This document shows, piece by piece, positions 23,713 to 37,500 of a DNA stretch of 64,000 nt. The position numbers and the translations under genes were made by a program. The stretch's first letter is position 1. Every line of letters starts with the position of its first letter. The stretch is from Pelodera strongyloides (Eukaryota > Nematoda > Chromadorea > Rhabditida > Rhabditidae). The stretch is taken from positions 1-64,000 of the forward strand of contig JAANDG010000359.1 in NCBI GenBank assembly GCA_036852015.1, written 5' to 3'. Below the pieces are notes generated by a model. It did not search any database and was not told the DNA's origin. It saw only the letters and a list, made by a program, of their open reading frames with translations.

Positions 23713-23794
23713 GCCGCCAGCAGGGTCGAATCTGCGACCTTGGACTTATTAGACACACGCTTTAACCGACTGACTGATGGTGAGCTATGGCGGC
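23713..23794 (-). pseudogene. tRNA-Ile pseudogene
   Basis: Same sequence as the neighbouring tRNA-Ile genes but with a 1-base deletion in the T-arm, several substitutions (T-stem, anticodon stem and D-loop side) and a 10-base insertion (ACTGATGGTG on the plus strand) in the D-arm region. The D-arm and T-arm can no longer pair properly, and the A box is split, so it should not give a functional tRNA. Confidence 0.9.
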
Positions 23795-23982
23795 TGTCGG
23801 TAATATAAAAATCTGAGGATTTTAGATCTGGTTCAACATGTGCCCAATATCATAAAATGATAATATTCCCGAGATTCAATTTAAAATGGCGAGTAGCAAT
23901 TGCGATGGAAAGCTAATATGTGTATTAAAAAACCATAAAGCAAACTAATAAGTGTCCCATTACACTTCACTCGGCAAAAATT

Positions 23983-24056
23983 TGCCGCCAGCAGGGGTCG
24001 AACCTGCGACCTTGGGCTTATTAGACCCACGCTCTAACCGACTGAGCTATGGCGGC
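23983..24056 (-). tRNA. tRNA-Ile (AAT), copy 7 (sixth intact)
   Basis: Identical mature sequence with the AAATTTTT 3' flank. It is the last and, in transcription sense, first gene of the array; the sequence to its right is unrelated to the spacers. Confidence 0.97.
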
Positions 24057-27000
24057 TTGTTTTCGTACAATTTGTTTCACATTGTAATTTGACGGGATGT
24101 TATGAGCTCTCTACTACAACACATGCATCAAAGTTTTGTATTATGATTCTTATTCTGATAGCTACAATTATCGTGTTTTTACAGGAGCAAGAATCATATA
24201 GCATGACGTTGCCGCCCGCACGTTGCAAAATATTCAAGGAGTTATTTTAATATGTAATATTCGTTCTTAATTTTAGTTCATTTCGATGTTCATTTGGATT
24301 GACCCTTCTTTTTATCAACTAAATTCCCCTGTTTCAACTGCACTCTTTCATCACAGCTGGTGGTCCAGAGCCAAAAAAAGATGGTTACTTTGTTACCTCG
24401 AAGTGGGCAGGTTGCAAAAAATGCGGTAATTACTTGTGAGTATCCTTCCCTCCCATGGCAAACCTTAATGAAAACCATAGTTTAATTCCGCTCTTTATCT
24501 TTTTGACCAGGAGGAAATATGCATATCATTCAGAGAAAAAAATAGATCATATTCTCGGTTTCCATTGAATTCTTTCTGATCATTTTCTAATGAAGCGTTT
24601 GATTTATCGATGTATTCAACAGCTTTACTGAATCAGGATTGGTGTAAATGAAGAGACGTACTCATTTCGCAGATTCTGTAATGAAGCCGACGCATGCAAA
24701 TTAACGCTTCGGAAAACAACGCATCCAATAGGACAAGCACATACGTCTTTGGCGCGATTTATTTCATCGTTTGTTATAGTCGTGCTGTCATTTTTGGAAG
24801 TCACCACTGGTTCTCCTCATAAAACATGCGTTTAATATTTTATCCATACACCTTTTGAGCTTTCATGCCAATCGAATACTGCTCAAAGGTATGGTGTTCT
24901 AATCCTCCATTAGCAGGCGTTCCTTTACAGTTTTATTTTATGACCACAAAACTATCCGAAGCAATTTTTTAGCAGAAAAGAAATAACTTTCATGACCGGG
25001 TCACTGAAAGATACACGCTTTCTTTAGATGGCTTATTTTGAGCATAGTTACTACTTGGGTATTGGGTATTCGTTGATGCGGCCCAGGGGTTAGTGCTCGC
25101 AGGGCTCAGATTTGACAAATGATTCCTCCCAAAGGATGGTCCCAGAACAGCCATTGAGCTACAGCTTCTGGTGCCACCAATTCCACATTCTCAAAAGCCT
25201 TTTCATCAGAAAAAGTAAATATTTTCTTATTTCTTTTTCTTCTTCACAATTTTTACAAGGAAATCGTTTCATCGTGACCTATTCCTCCAAAAAACCCAAT
25301 GTTCAGCGTTAGCAACATTTGAAGGACATATTGAATTGTGATAGGATGACATTAACTTCTTTGCATGGCCCTAGATGCCAGTATGTTGTAACGTATGTGC
25401 GCAGCGCACATGAATTGAGTAATACTTGTGCGCGTATTAGCTAACGCTAATAGATTGCGCCCCCAGTAAGAAATGAACTTCCTTCAAGTTTGTATCTTCA
25501 TTCCTCCCGCAAAATATCGAGCTAACATCCATATTTGATGTGCGCTAGCTGTTGTTTGCATCGATCACAGAATGAGTCTGTTATGGTAGGCAGCTCTTCT
25601 GATTTGCATACATTCATTCTGTGTCTGTGTTATATACAACCGGCATCTGCCTCCTCTCTCTATCTCCTTGCTGTCAGCTATGGAACCCTTTCACCACCAC
25701 GGTAATGCCTCACAGATGTGTTGAGGACATCGGATCAACTTCTCAAACTGACCATGAAATATGTGAGAATAATTGAACATCATCTTACATAGATGTATAT
25801 TCCTATTCTCCTTTCTTCTATTGAATGTTTTATACCGGCAACGCAGCTAATTCGTTGTTAGAGTTTCATTTCTTGACATATTAGCAATAAAAATTATAAA
25901 AGCATTTTTACACACTCATATACAATCTGCCGCATGACTCATTGTCAGTGCTTTCTCCAGTGGATGTAAGCACTACTCGAACACTCACGGCGATATTTAT
26001 AAGTCGCTTAGAGAACACGAAAACAATCTAAGTATTTCGTTATAATTAACCAAATACATTTGAGAATCACTTTCTTGTCTGACAACTGTCATATCCCGCT
26101 ACGTTCAAATACTGTTTTAAGTTTGTAACCACCGTGAAGCTTTTTAATGGAACGGCATCTCGTCATCACCCAAATGTTTTCCAGATGTGCGGTCACCTCG
26201 ATAAAACTAACAAATATCCTCCGTGACTTTCAAACGCAATTATTTCCGACATGTCAACGAATTACTTGAAGAGCTTTTCTTTTTCTTGCCACAGTTTTCT
26301 TTTTTATTCATAATAAATAACACCCTTCGTTTATAATTTATAGTTTTGCCATAATTGCGTGTTCTTTAGGGCCTTGCAAAAAATGGCTGTATACCAGAAA
26401 GGCAATTACGGGGGAAATCTCCTTGTAAATGTGTTAAATTGTACAACTGCCTGATTAATAATGCAGTGTTCCTTTGTCGATCGATCTTCTGCAATGCGAT
26501 TACCTAGGTTGTACAGGCCACTCTAATCTATCACTATCCTTTGTTAGAGAAATTTTCATCGCACGCGCGTGCAGCCCGCGCATCTTGTTACGGTAAGACA
26601 CAGTACCTGACGTTAAGAAGCGTTGCCTCTGGCTATTCGAACACGATAACTTCCACACTTATTAAACCTGGTTGCTGCCACAGATTATCTGTTTCATGTC
26701 ATTACTCGATCTCTTGTAATATTCAATTTCTCAGCGAACCCTGTTGCTCCTGTTCTGTAGGTCAATAACGGAAAACCTCAAAAGTGCATTGGTCTCTTTG
26801 TAATGAGTGAGAAATCTATTGCTCTGTACAATAAGGCAATTTTTCATCCTTTGAAGCATCTTACCGACAAGTGCCTGCGCGTGCGCCAAGATTCCATTAA
26901 CTGAACGCCCAAAAAAGAACGCGCTCTGACAAATGACTTATCAACTTCAATCGAAAATCATTAATAAAAATGTAAATTAAATTACATTAAAAAATATGGT

Positions 27001-30000
27001 ATGAGGTATGAGCTACCCAAAAATATCATTGGTCAAAGATTTTATTATTACTTAAGAAAGTGATTGTTCACTATGGTCGCTTTTGCATCGACCATGTATA
27101 AGCAGTGACTTCTTGTGCGCAGGAAAGCGTTATCACTTGATGATTTATGTTGATTAATATGCAGTCGCGCTGAGAGCGCGAAGCTCTCCAATCTGCTACG
27201 ACCTCTGAAAAACGAGAGAGGCGTTCTAAGAAAAGCAGACAAAATATTCATTCACAACACTTATTGAGCCGCTGCTTGCTGTGTATATTCACAAACATAC
27301 AAAACACCTGTACTTTACTCGTTTACAAGTTCAACAAGGAAATGTTGACCCCACGGAAACCTCAATATTATCCGACCAAGGGTTTGGTAAGTTAATACAA
27401 TTTTATTTTGTTTGTTGCAAGACATAATTTGTCAAAACGTTGTTCTGCCTATCTTTGTGTTCCTAACATTTCCATCACGGTTGACAACAATTATCAAACG
27501 ACGGTTTCGTAAGCCGTGAATTTTCTACGGTATTTCATTACAATCTGTGAAGTGCTCCTCCCTTGACTAAACATAACTTTAATTATCGATCGACGGTGTT
27601 GTCCGTAATCATGTCTTTATCTCTCGATCCTTCATGCTCCCTCGTCATGTCTGTCATTATCACAATTCCGTGCTATCAGCTCCCCACTGGTCCCTCCCTA
27701 TAATCGCTTCACACTGTGCACCCCATTAATTGACTCTTCTGTTTATCTTTTGTCGCGTCACTCAACACTCAACTCATAACCAATACTCCCTAAACGTTCA
27801 CTTTTATTGATAAATCAGTAATGAGCTATCATGCGAGATCAATACGCCCTACCGCAGCCAAATACCCTCGACATCGTAAATTGAGTGACAAATGAACAGA
27901 GTTTGCACATTGCGAACACGTTAACCTGTCAATTGTATTTCTTGTTAATTTCACAGGTTCACTTGGTGGGTGCCTCTTATCGGAGTGCAATCTTCATCAA
28001 ACAACGGGATCTTTTGTCGCCCATTTCCCTCATCTTCATTTCTTTAAAGTCTGAATTTTATAAAAGAACGCAATTCATTTCCTCGTTAATTCCGATCACT
28101 CATCATTTTGTTCGGGTCAAACACCATTTCAGAAAAGATAACAGATCCCACTTTTTCTTCGTTCTCTAACAGAGGATTGCAGGCAATTCCATAGTTTTGT
28201 TTCTTTACAGTCTGCTTTTTATGTCTATGCGTGTTGATAGTTGTTGAGACTATGCGCATGTTCCCTTAGCTAAGGGTCATTGCAAAATGCCCGTTGATTT
28301 CTTCCTGTCACCACCAATGAGACGGAATAGCAGATGGAATTCCACAACTATATCACAGCTGTATTTCTCTTTGTCTTTATCGGCTGCAAATTTGGTGGAT
28401 CGCCCGCGTTTTCTTCCAGTGTGAGACAGCTGGCTGTAAGTCCAAATGAAAATAGGTTCATCTACAAACAAACCTTTATCAGTTTGGTGTGGTGACTAGT
28501 CTTCTGCCTACTCAACACCCTTACATTGAAGAGGCGGGGACACTTTACTATTATTGTGTAAGTGCAAACGCACAATAAATGTATAAGCATAGTAAATTGA
28601 AACGATGATATTTCCTGTTTTCTTTGACAACGAATACGTCGAATCACTGATGGAAATATAAATATATCAAAGACAAGGTGTTCTTCTTCAAGTGGGCAAA
28701 AACTCTCTAAGTTAAAATTGTAGATAAGCTAAAATCCTCTAGGTGTTAGTTTTGTGCAAACCAAACGGGAAGATTGTGGCTTGTTGCTGTCTGTGATCCC
28801 GTGAGTGTGCGAAGCAATATTACAATGTGCGTTTAGCTTTAGTCCCCGGCGCTTCATCTTTATACCTCAACACCTGATTTACAAGTGATGTAATTCTTTT
28901 TTTAGATACAAGTTATTATCAATTTGCAACATTTAATATTCAAAGGAAACGGGTGATTCTTTATAATTGCTGTTCCTTCGTTCGAAAACATGCTGACTAG
29001 AAGGAAGCAACGTGCATTGTACATGTGTAGAAGAAAGGCCGGATCATTTTTCGGAGAAAAAAAAAAGAAAGCTGATTGTAAACTGAGGACAGTTGTCAAA
29101 ACAAGTGCCTATCCGAAAGATTTGATTGATTTGATTATTTCATTTATTGATGTTTTAATATGTTTAAGTGGGTAGATTCTTGATGCTATGACGCTATGCA
29201 CCTTGCATTGTCACCTGTTTCTCCTTAATTTGACATAGCGTCTAAAAACCCAGCGCATCTTTCATTAGATAGCCTATAGACTTCCGACATCTCCCGCCGA
29301 ATTGTCAGTTTACTTATGCGCCTTGTCACTCAGCAAATTCCACCAATCGCATGTTTAGTGTGGTGTTGATCAAATGCTTCTCTGACATCCTCCTGCACTG
29401 TTGTGACAATTGTGTTCTCTCTGTCATGTTCACTCGGGCCGCATTGAATGACAACTGCTGGTGTCCGCCCAATTTGTGATCTTTTATTGTCAGCTCAATT
29501 ATCCGAATTAACAGAAATGACAATCAATTAGATCGATTAGGTGAGAAGGAGACGCTAATCAAAATGATGTTAACAAAATTAACATTCTTTCCGTGCTTTT
29601 ACGGTTTCCTCTATTGAAGTTGTACCATTTCTCATTTTCTACGGTCGTCTTTTTCCCGTGACACAAAAACTACATGAAGGTAATGCAGTTTTATGCTTAA
29701 ATATGGGTCTGTGCCAAATTCATATCAAATTATTATAGCTCATCAAATGTGTGGTGTTATGATTAACTTTACGCCCATGTATAAACACTTCGCAGATTTA
29801 AAATCATTGCCTTTCAGTCATAAAATTTTTACGAGCCGCAAGTGGGAAGACTGTCAAAATTTCTGGACAAAAGTTTCTTATCGAAGCAGCCATTAAGTGC
29901 ATAATTGTGGCCAACTATTTGAATTATATGGTGCGCATTATAGTTTTTATCATTTGGCGGTTGTCCCAATGTATTCACTCTTGTCTTGGACACTTGTTTG

Positions 30001-31571
30001 GTCAGTTGCCATTTTTACTTCTTCCGCGCATGAAATGCTTTGTCACGGGCAACGTAGATCATCTGTATATTCCTGTGCCAAACCATTTACTATATTGGAA
30101 AAGGGTCCCAGTGAAAGACAGTACCACGTGCGGTTATTTTGATTATTTATAATCGCTATCTCGTGTTTCGAAAGTTTATCCGTAAGCAATGACCCGTGAC
30201 TCAGACCTGTCCACAACTTGTTTCTTCGGTGTCTACACATATATGTTCTTCAAAATCATGGTTACACTGGAAAATTTTCAATTATCTTTGCTTTTGTTAA
30301 CAGTTGATTTTCGTAAACATTATTCAACTCCATTAGTATGTCTGCGCTACTCTATTAAAAAAAAAGAAACGTAGAAAAACGATATCAATTATGATTTATT
30401 GTTTCTGATAAATTTTAGATAACCTCTCAGTTGTTAATTTAACGGATTGCCTTAATTTGTAGGAATAAAGCGGCGTACGCATAGATTAAAAACAATTTCC
30501 GTTTATGCGTATTCACTCTTTCATTGTAAAAAAACTGTTTGGTGATAAGCCTGAACATTACTGCACTGCAAATAGCAACAATGCTATCATTTGCTGTTAT
30601 TGGCAGGAAAGACGCCTACCTTTTTGGATGCGTCATTTTTTCTTTCAGGTTCACAGATGACATTGTTAAAGGGAGAGGCCCACGAGAAAAAGTTTTCCTC
30701 AATTTATTTGTAAAGAATGTCCGGAATTTCAGAAATATTACTGTGAAAACCGCATTGCTTGAAGCCTAGAACTCACAGAGGTACTCCCCGGCAAACAGTT
30801 CGGCCAGGTACCGTAGTCAGCAACGCCAAAATACGTCTATACGGTTTATATCCGTCCATTAGCATTCTTTCTCTACATAATAATTGTTAAACTAATGAAG
30901 AACATTCCTACGATTATAAAAAGGCGTTTCCACTTCTGTAATGCCCTAAAAGCGATTTTGACTGCGGCACATGGCCGAACTGTTCGCCGGGGAATAACTC
31001 TGTGAGTTATAGGCTTCAAGCAATGCGGTTTTCACAGTAATATTCCTGAAATTCCGGACAGTCTCTACAAATGAATTGAGGAAAACTTTTTTCTCGTGGG
31101 CCTCTCCCTTTAAAGGGACATCGAGCAGAATCCTATTCTCTAGAATCCTCTAAAAAAATTTTGCTTAAGTGAATTTGGGACATTTTTCTCGCTTGTCGCA
31201 GATTCATCCTATTTTTGTCACTTTAGTTATGTGCGCACATTGCTTATATTAAGAAATGCATAATAATATTTTATCTAGGTACGAAGCAGAGCGCGCTGGG
31301 GCCTCAACTCTGCAATGAATGGAAACGAGTCGCTGGTATACTGCATCGTTTATGCTCTCGCCTTTAAATAACTCTTTTATTCGTACTGGTATACCGGATA
31401 CATATTTATCAGTGATTTTTTGAGCTTTGATTAGCTTATTAGCAATAAAGAGGTTGAAACAAAATACTGATCTGTGACGTATAGTTTGAGACCGCACTCA
31501 TAGTTTGAGGCATAGTTATCATAAATAAATAGACAATATTTTTTATCAAGAGTTGTTCATTCGGATTTCAG
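24057..31571. other. Long noncoding region upstream of beta-catenin
   Basis: About 7.5 kb with no convincing coding exon. Open stretches are short and lack domain, splice or codon support. It contains one foldback MITE (30666-31113). Because the first beta-catenin exon found starts after a TTTCAG acceptor in an open frame, part of this region may be a long 5' intron or regulatory sequence of that gene. Confidence 0.45.
30666..31113. mobile_element. TTAA-ended foldback MITE (448 bp)
   Basis: Two arms of about 155 bp are inverted copies: 30666-30822 and 30960-31113. The left end reads TTAAAGGGAGAGGCCCACGA and the right end is its reverse complement, closing with CCTTTAA. Arms diverge at a few percent to tens of percent in the inner part (for example GTACCGTAG against its mate). 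There is no ORF. TTAA termini suggest mobilisation by a piggyBac-like transposase, an inference from the target preference. Confidence 0.85.
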
Positions 31572-34500
31572 ACAGCGGCATGCGTTTCCGATGAATACAT
31601 GAACCATCGTGAGGAAATGGCCGCCAGAGAATCCATGGGACGTCGCATGCCTTCATCTCCTGCAGAATACAATACTGATGATAGAATGGATTGTCTACAA
31701 GGAGAGCACCTTCAAAAGTGAGTAGTGACACAGTGGTAACAAGGAAAAATTATTCTTGCCTACCCGTTGTCAACTGGACTGCGCACTTGCTAATGCATAA
31801 AGACGACAGTTTAGTTTCGACACAAGATGTAATGATGTACCGCACACGTCGTATCCAGATTCGCGGCTTACAATACAGGTATGTATTGACAAAAATACAA
31901 TGTCGTAGAAATACTTGCCTTCGATATTTTACACTACTACGTAAGTTTCGGTATTTCGGAATGCTTATAGGAAGATATGCATGCCACCCAGATAATGGAA
32001 TGCCAGCTTCTAGGCACTAGGTGCATGAGTTGCGTGGAAATCCAAAATGCGACGCAGTAATGTCTAAAGCCGAAATATTGGAGGCAATTTCAGAATCAAT
32101 TTCGCCGTCAACATGGGCCATACACTAGATCAGTAAGACAGAACACTGAAATTATCTCAGCACTTCAACTATTTTGCCTATTCTTTATGCACCTATCATT
32201 AGGCCCCGGCTAGTGAAGTAGTCTTAATGGGCTTTCCAGCGTAACATGGCTTCCTTACTTTAACTTTCCCTTTGTTTTTCTTTCTTTTCAAGAAGTAACA
32301 TCTTACCCCAAATTTCTATAATTAATGCTGATTTACGGTTTTGGGGCGTTTCGAGGACACTGCTTTGATTTTATTATATGCCCAACATGTTTTGTTATAG
32401 AGCTTTGTGCACCACACAAAGCATAGCCAAAAATAGGTTTGAAACAAACCGTAAAGGGCAACTGCATTCGAAACATTACAATTGATGACCATAGTACCTA
32501 TGATAATGAACCCTTTTCACTTGACGCATACGCGATTATGTGTAGTTTTATATGTCAAATATCCGAGTGGTGCAACTTCGCCGCGTAGAAGAAGATTGGA
32601 TATCTTTTGGAGATCGTTCCGTCGTTACTTTCTATTTTCATAATTTAGACGAACATGGGCAGCGGACCCGTATCAGCATCGGCTGCTTATAAAATTGGAT
32701 TGTGGCAGAATCGGAACTTTGATAGCGGAGTGCAGACAATGGCTCATAGTCAGGTAACGCTTGGAGATTATGGGAATTATGAACAGAACTAAAAGTGTTC
32801 TGTGTTCTATATCATACAACGCACGCAGTGAGGTATGCACTATTGAAATAATGATGTATACTGTTGCCAAGAATGCATATATCTCCTTACCGCGTATGTG
32901 TTCACCTTACATTACATAGATATAACACTTACAATTAGGTTCCATCAATGATTTCGACGATGACTTCCCTTCATCCTGCATCGCATCTTTCCGGAGTGTC
33001 TTCAATGGCAGATGAGATGGCTAGAACAGAATTGTCCGATCAACAACAACAACTGAGGTACCATTTCCTATCCTAATTACGTCCATGTTGGAAATCATGT
33101 ATAAATATCACATGTTGCATCACGTATGAAATTGTGCCCACTTTAAATAATATTACGTTTTCATTTTAGGTTCGAGCACATTCCGTCCGGCTCCAATCCA
33201 GACTATGGGAAAGCGGTTAGAGCAATACCTCAACTAATCGCTCTACTGAAAGACGATGATAAGGTAAGTTACCAAGCACCATTGCAATTCCAGGCAGCTA
33301 TTCGACAAACAATTTCGATTATAGTCAATACATATTGCTCTTCAGCACGTGGTCCTGAAGGCTGTTGGTGTTGTGCAAAATATCGCCAAAATGGACGCCG
33401 AAAATAAAAGGAAGGATCCGCCTGTTATGGGATACGAAGTTCTATCCGAGGTGCTTCATGTGCTCAGAGACGTTATCATCAAATGGAAGTCAACACCGGC
33501 AAGTCATTAAATAACTTGTTGATTGCTAATATAAAAAATGAATACTGGCGACTTGAAGTGTGAATATGATTGAAAGCAATGGGTCAATTTATACACTAGT
33601 TAACCTCCATCATTCAGGTAATTGTTCGGGTAACCCTCGGTTCACTCTTTCACATCAGCAACAGGGCCGAAGCCCTACCATCAGTTGTGGAGTTGGTGGC
33701 TGAAAACGACTGGGAACTCCTCAAAGTTCTCATCGTTTTTATTGGGTGAGTTTAACTTTTCCTTCCCTTTTGGATAGAAAAATACCGTATGTAGTAATGT
33801 GTCGACGAAGTCCGACTATTTATTCTTGACACGTGAATTAGCAGAGACTGTGTTTAGGACAGAAGAGAACGCATGCAGAAAGAACGCAATCCTAACTTTC
33901 CACAGTGTACTCTCAGAAAAGACAAGAGGATTTAAGGCGATCATGGAGGCAAGAAGGTAGGTTAAGCGTTGTCGAAATTTAGTGCAAAGAGCTTGTATCG
34001 AAGAAACCTAGTTATTGTTGCATGTCTATTCAATACAGGTTGGGCGCGCTGAACACCATTGGAAATTTCCACATGCGTGAAAACAGCGAGAAACTGCTTC
34101 CCGTGATTGTCGATCTTATACGACTATTGTGTGACAAGGACTCCGAGCAGAAGGTGAGCGTTATTCACTTCCGAAATAAATAAAAATATTAGTGGGACTT
34201 TACAATTAGTAGGTAAACGAATAAAAGAATTCGAAATATATTTACGTACGTACACACCTAAGAATACAGGAAATGTTGCGCACAAATTTACATTAAATCG
34301 CTGGTTTATTCATCAAATGCTAAAACCACCTTTGAATATTGTTCCAGAAGTTATTTCTCGAAATGGGAGGAATTTCCAACTTGTTATCGATTCTCAACAA
34401 GTACAGCTACGAAAATCTGCTTTGGAGAACCACACAACTGCTCAAGGCGTTCGCGAACAGCGTAAGTGTAGCCGTAAACGTGTGAATCAGAAAAGAGTGT

Positions 34501-37500
34501 ATTGCGTATTGACTATCTCGTTACCATTATTTTTATTCGAACATTACTTGCAGTCGCCAAAGGCCCTAGTCGGCTGCGGAGCTCATGCAACTCTCGGAAT
34601 GCAATTGGGGCACGAATCGCAACGGCTTGTGATGTCATCTCTTGAGTGCCTTAAGTTTATAAGGTATGACCTTTACTATCCTAAATTTAATACATAACAC
34701 ACAACAATCAACTCCTTGAAAAGAATAATATCGATTCATTGAAGAGAACAATGCTGTTGCACTATAAAACAAATTTTATTCAGTGCATTTTATGTATCTT
34801 TGAATACTTGATTTTATCAATCGCTCAATTTCAGTGACGTTCCATGTGAGGAAGAGGATTGCTTTCCTCTTTTCTCATCTCTTCTTCGACTAATGGGAAA
34901 CCGAAACCCCTCAATGATCCTATGTGCAGTACATATATTGAGTAACATGTGTGCGAACAATAAAGCCAAAAAGGTGCGCTAACGTTTCACTAATCGATAG
35001 AAGGTTATCATTTTTGATATCATAGGGTAATAAGTAATAATCACGGAAATATGACTGAAAATGTGCAAATTCCGTCATTTTTAGGAATTTCTTGTCCGAA
35101 ACCAAGCGGTCCCTGCTCTTGTTCGTCAGCTCACCTATGATTTAATGGGACCAAACCAGGGAACTGAAGAGGAACTACATGTGAGTAAATTGTGCATACA
35201 TACCTTTGCACACATTAGCACAAGCGCAAAGAAACAAGGAAAGCTAACTTTAGGACGATCTGCGATATGCATAGCAAATATATGTACAAATCGTTTGCAG
35301 AGTGCAATTCTCAACCTTCTTCGATCTCTATGTATCGGGCACGAGCTCGTCAACACTGTGCAAGTGGCGGTGTTTGAATGTCCGGAAGTATTCCTCCACA
35401 AACTGGCGACCATGAGGCCAGCACTCATCAAGCACACATTGCAGGTAGGTCAATAATAGTCAATATTAATATTATTTGTATGGCTCAGCAATAACCGCCG
35501 TGGTGGAGCTGTGATTGCTGGAGGTCAGTTAAAACTGCACTTCCGCTTTCAAGCCAGTAATACTGTACAGATTTTGTTCCAGGTTCTCCAATCAACCGCT
35601 TCAAATGATTGTAATCTGCAGAAATTTGCCCAAACCCGACTAATGCCTAATAATGTGACGTTTGTGCAGCAAATTGTTCACATCTTGTGTGTGGCGTGCT
35701 CTGAGAAGGTAAAAAGTTTATTCATAAGAAGAAAACCTAAAAGAATACTGGCTTCTGAAAATCACATAATGGTTTATTTTACAGAATATGGAGGAAACGG
35801 AGGGCATACGAGTTGACGACCTGATTCAATTGTGTATGGCAGTGCTCCAACATCTATGCCGACACCCTATTCTACTCCAAATGGTACTTTTATCTATTGA
35901 ATAGATACTATATCCAACTTATTATTACAACGTAGCTTATGTATTGCAAACAAAGCCAAACATGAGATGACATATGAGTAATCATCATCTTTGCAGGTCG
36001 TCGAATACCTGAAACATTCATACACGTCGTTCAAACCGCTGTTGCCTGTGTTTGCACTCCAACAATGCAGACAAAATGAGGAAGCGATGAAAAGAAGCGC
36101 CCTTGGTTTAATCAATCAGCTAGCACATCATCCAGAGGTAAGGAAGATTCCTATCACAAATTTAAAGGGGATTTCCAAGCATCCGAAAAATTCAGTTTGA
36201 TTCCGTCAATGCTACCGTATTCCTGCACGGAACCTAAATATATAATATGAAAAATTAAAAACATATTCTCGTGTAGTTCCAAAATACGGTAAATTTTCAG
36301 CATACTTGGAAACCACATTAAGGTTTACAGAGCACACACTCTATTCATTCCAGCTTTTATGGCAGACTCTTAAGAAGATCCAATACGTTTTAATTGTGAA
36401 ATAGATTAATTGTATCACGTTTCAATAACTTTACAATGTGTTGCAGATGGCTAGAATGTTCGCGGCAAACGAGATGTTACTTACTCTACTGCAACAAAAC
36501 TCGTTCAGTTCGCATCAAGCAATTGGTGAGTTCATATTTAACTACCTTTTCCCTCTATGCCTAGTCATAATATTGATTTGTGTCACATTTGCATATTGAT
36601 TCCGGCAATTAATGTACCCGTTTGTATAAACTGATGGTGGGAATACACCTCCCACCCGGACTGTAGGTTTTCAGTGTATAGTAATCATATAAGTCACACA
36701 ATTATTTTCAGCCACCTATGCGAATCAGGCTTATCAGACGATAACTAATACGGGTTCAATGGGCATGGATCCCCCGCAACGGCATCAGATGGCAGATGTT
36801 ATACGATCTTCCAACCCCAACCAATATCATTCCCAAATAGCCGGCCCCTCACGAAGTGGAGGCCATTCCGACGCCATGCGAATGCATCCTCACAATTCAG
36901 AATATAGAATGCACAATGAATATCCAGTTAATCCAATGCCTTACAATAACACGGAATGTATGAGACCAACACAAAGGTTAGTTCCGTACGCGACGGATGA
37001 TTACGCTTGGAACTTGGAACAATACTAAATGACACTGGAATTTGATAATTATGCAGCACTCATGAACAAATTGTTTTCAGGTCCCATCAGTATTACCATG
37101 AAATGAGCACTCCTAGGAATATATCCACTCCGAACTACGAAACTCCACATCAAGCATCTCCAGTGCAAGGTCCCAGCAGAGCAGAGGTAAATACATATCG
37201 TTTATCTATTTACAACACACAGTTCTTAAGGATATCCTGCTTAACATGAACAATACTTTTATTAGTGATCTATAAGATAGAGCTGTCTATTAATTTAGCC
37301 TGTATATAACACAAGTGGTCCATCAACAATGAACACCTCCATAGTGGACTACGATCATGAGGTGTCACCGTTGGGCAATTGGCCAGAGGTAAGAATCGTA
37401 AAGCATTTTCCCAACAAATTTAACCTGTTATCAATAAAATTTCTCTTTCCTGTCGTTTACTTGGATAGTCCGCAGTATGTAGCTGAAGTATGCAAAGTGT

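Larger units (their letters stand above)
22407..24056 (-). repeat. Tandem array of tRNA-Ile units with two spacer types
   Basis: Seven units of about 250-270 bp repeat head to tail. Spacer type A (with TAGATCTGGTTCAAC and CAATTTAAAATGG) follows units 1, 2, 4 and 6; type B (GAAGATTAAG, then TATAAAATAAGAACG) follows units 3 and 5. The alternation 3B-4A-5B-6A suggests duplication of a two-gene block as well as single units. Spacers have diverged while intact mature tRNAs have not, as expected for selection or gene conversion on the tRNAs. Confidence 0.85.

Noticed and set aside
22407..24056. Regularly spaced identical repeats resembling a CRISPR array
   Set aside because: The repeats fold as tRNA-Ile cloverleafs with pol III terminators and the spacers are related to each other; the genome is eukaryotic.
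24350..24440. Exon-like segment after TCATCACAG with a GTGAGT donor as a 5' exon of beta-catenin
   Set aside because: Its phase does not join the 31572 exon without a stop, and the peptide shows no beta-catenin similarity.
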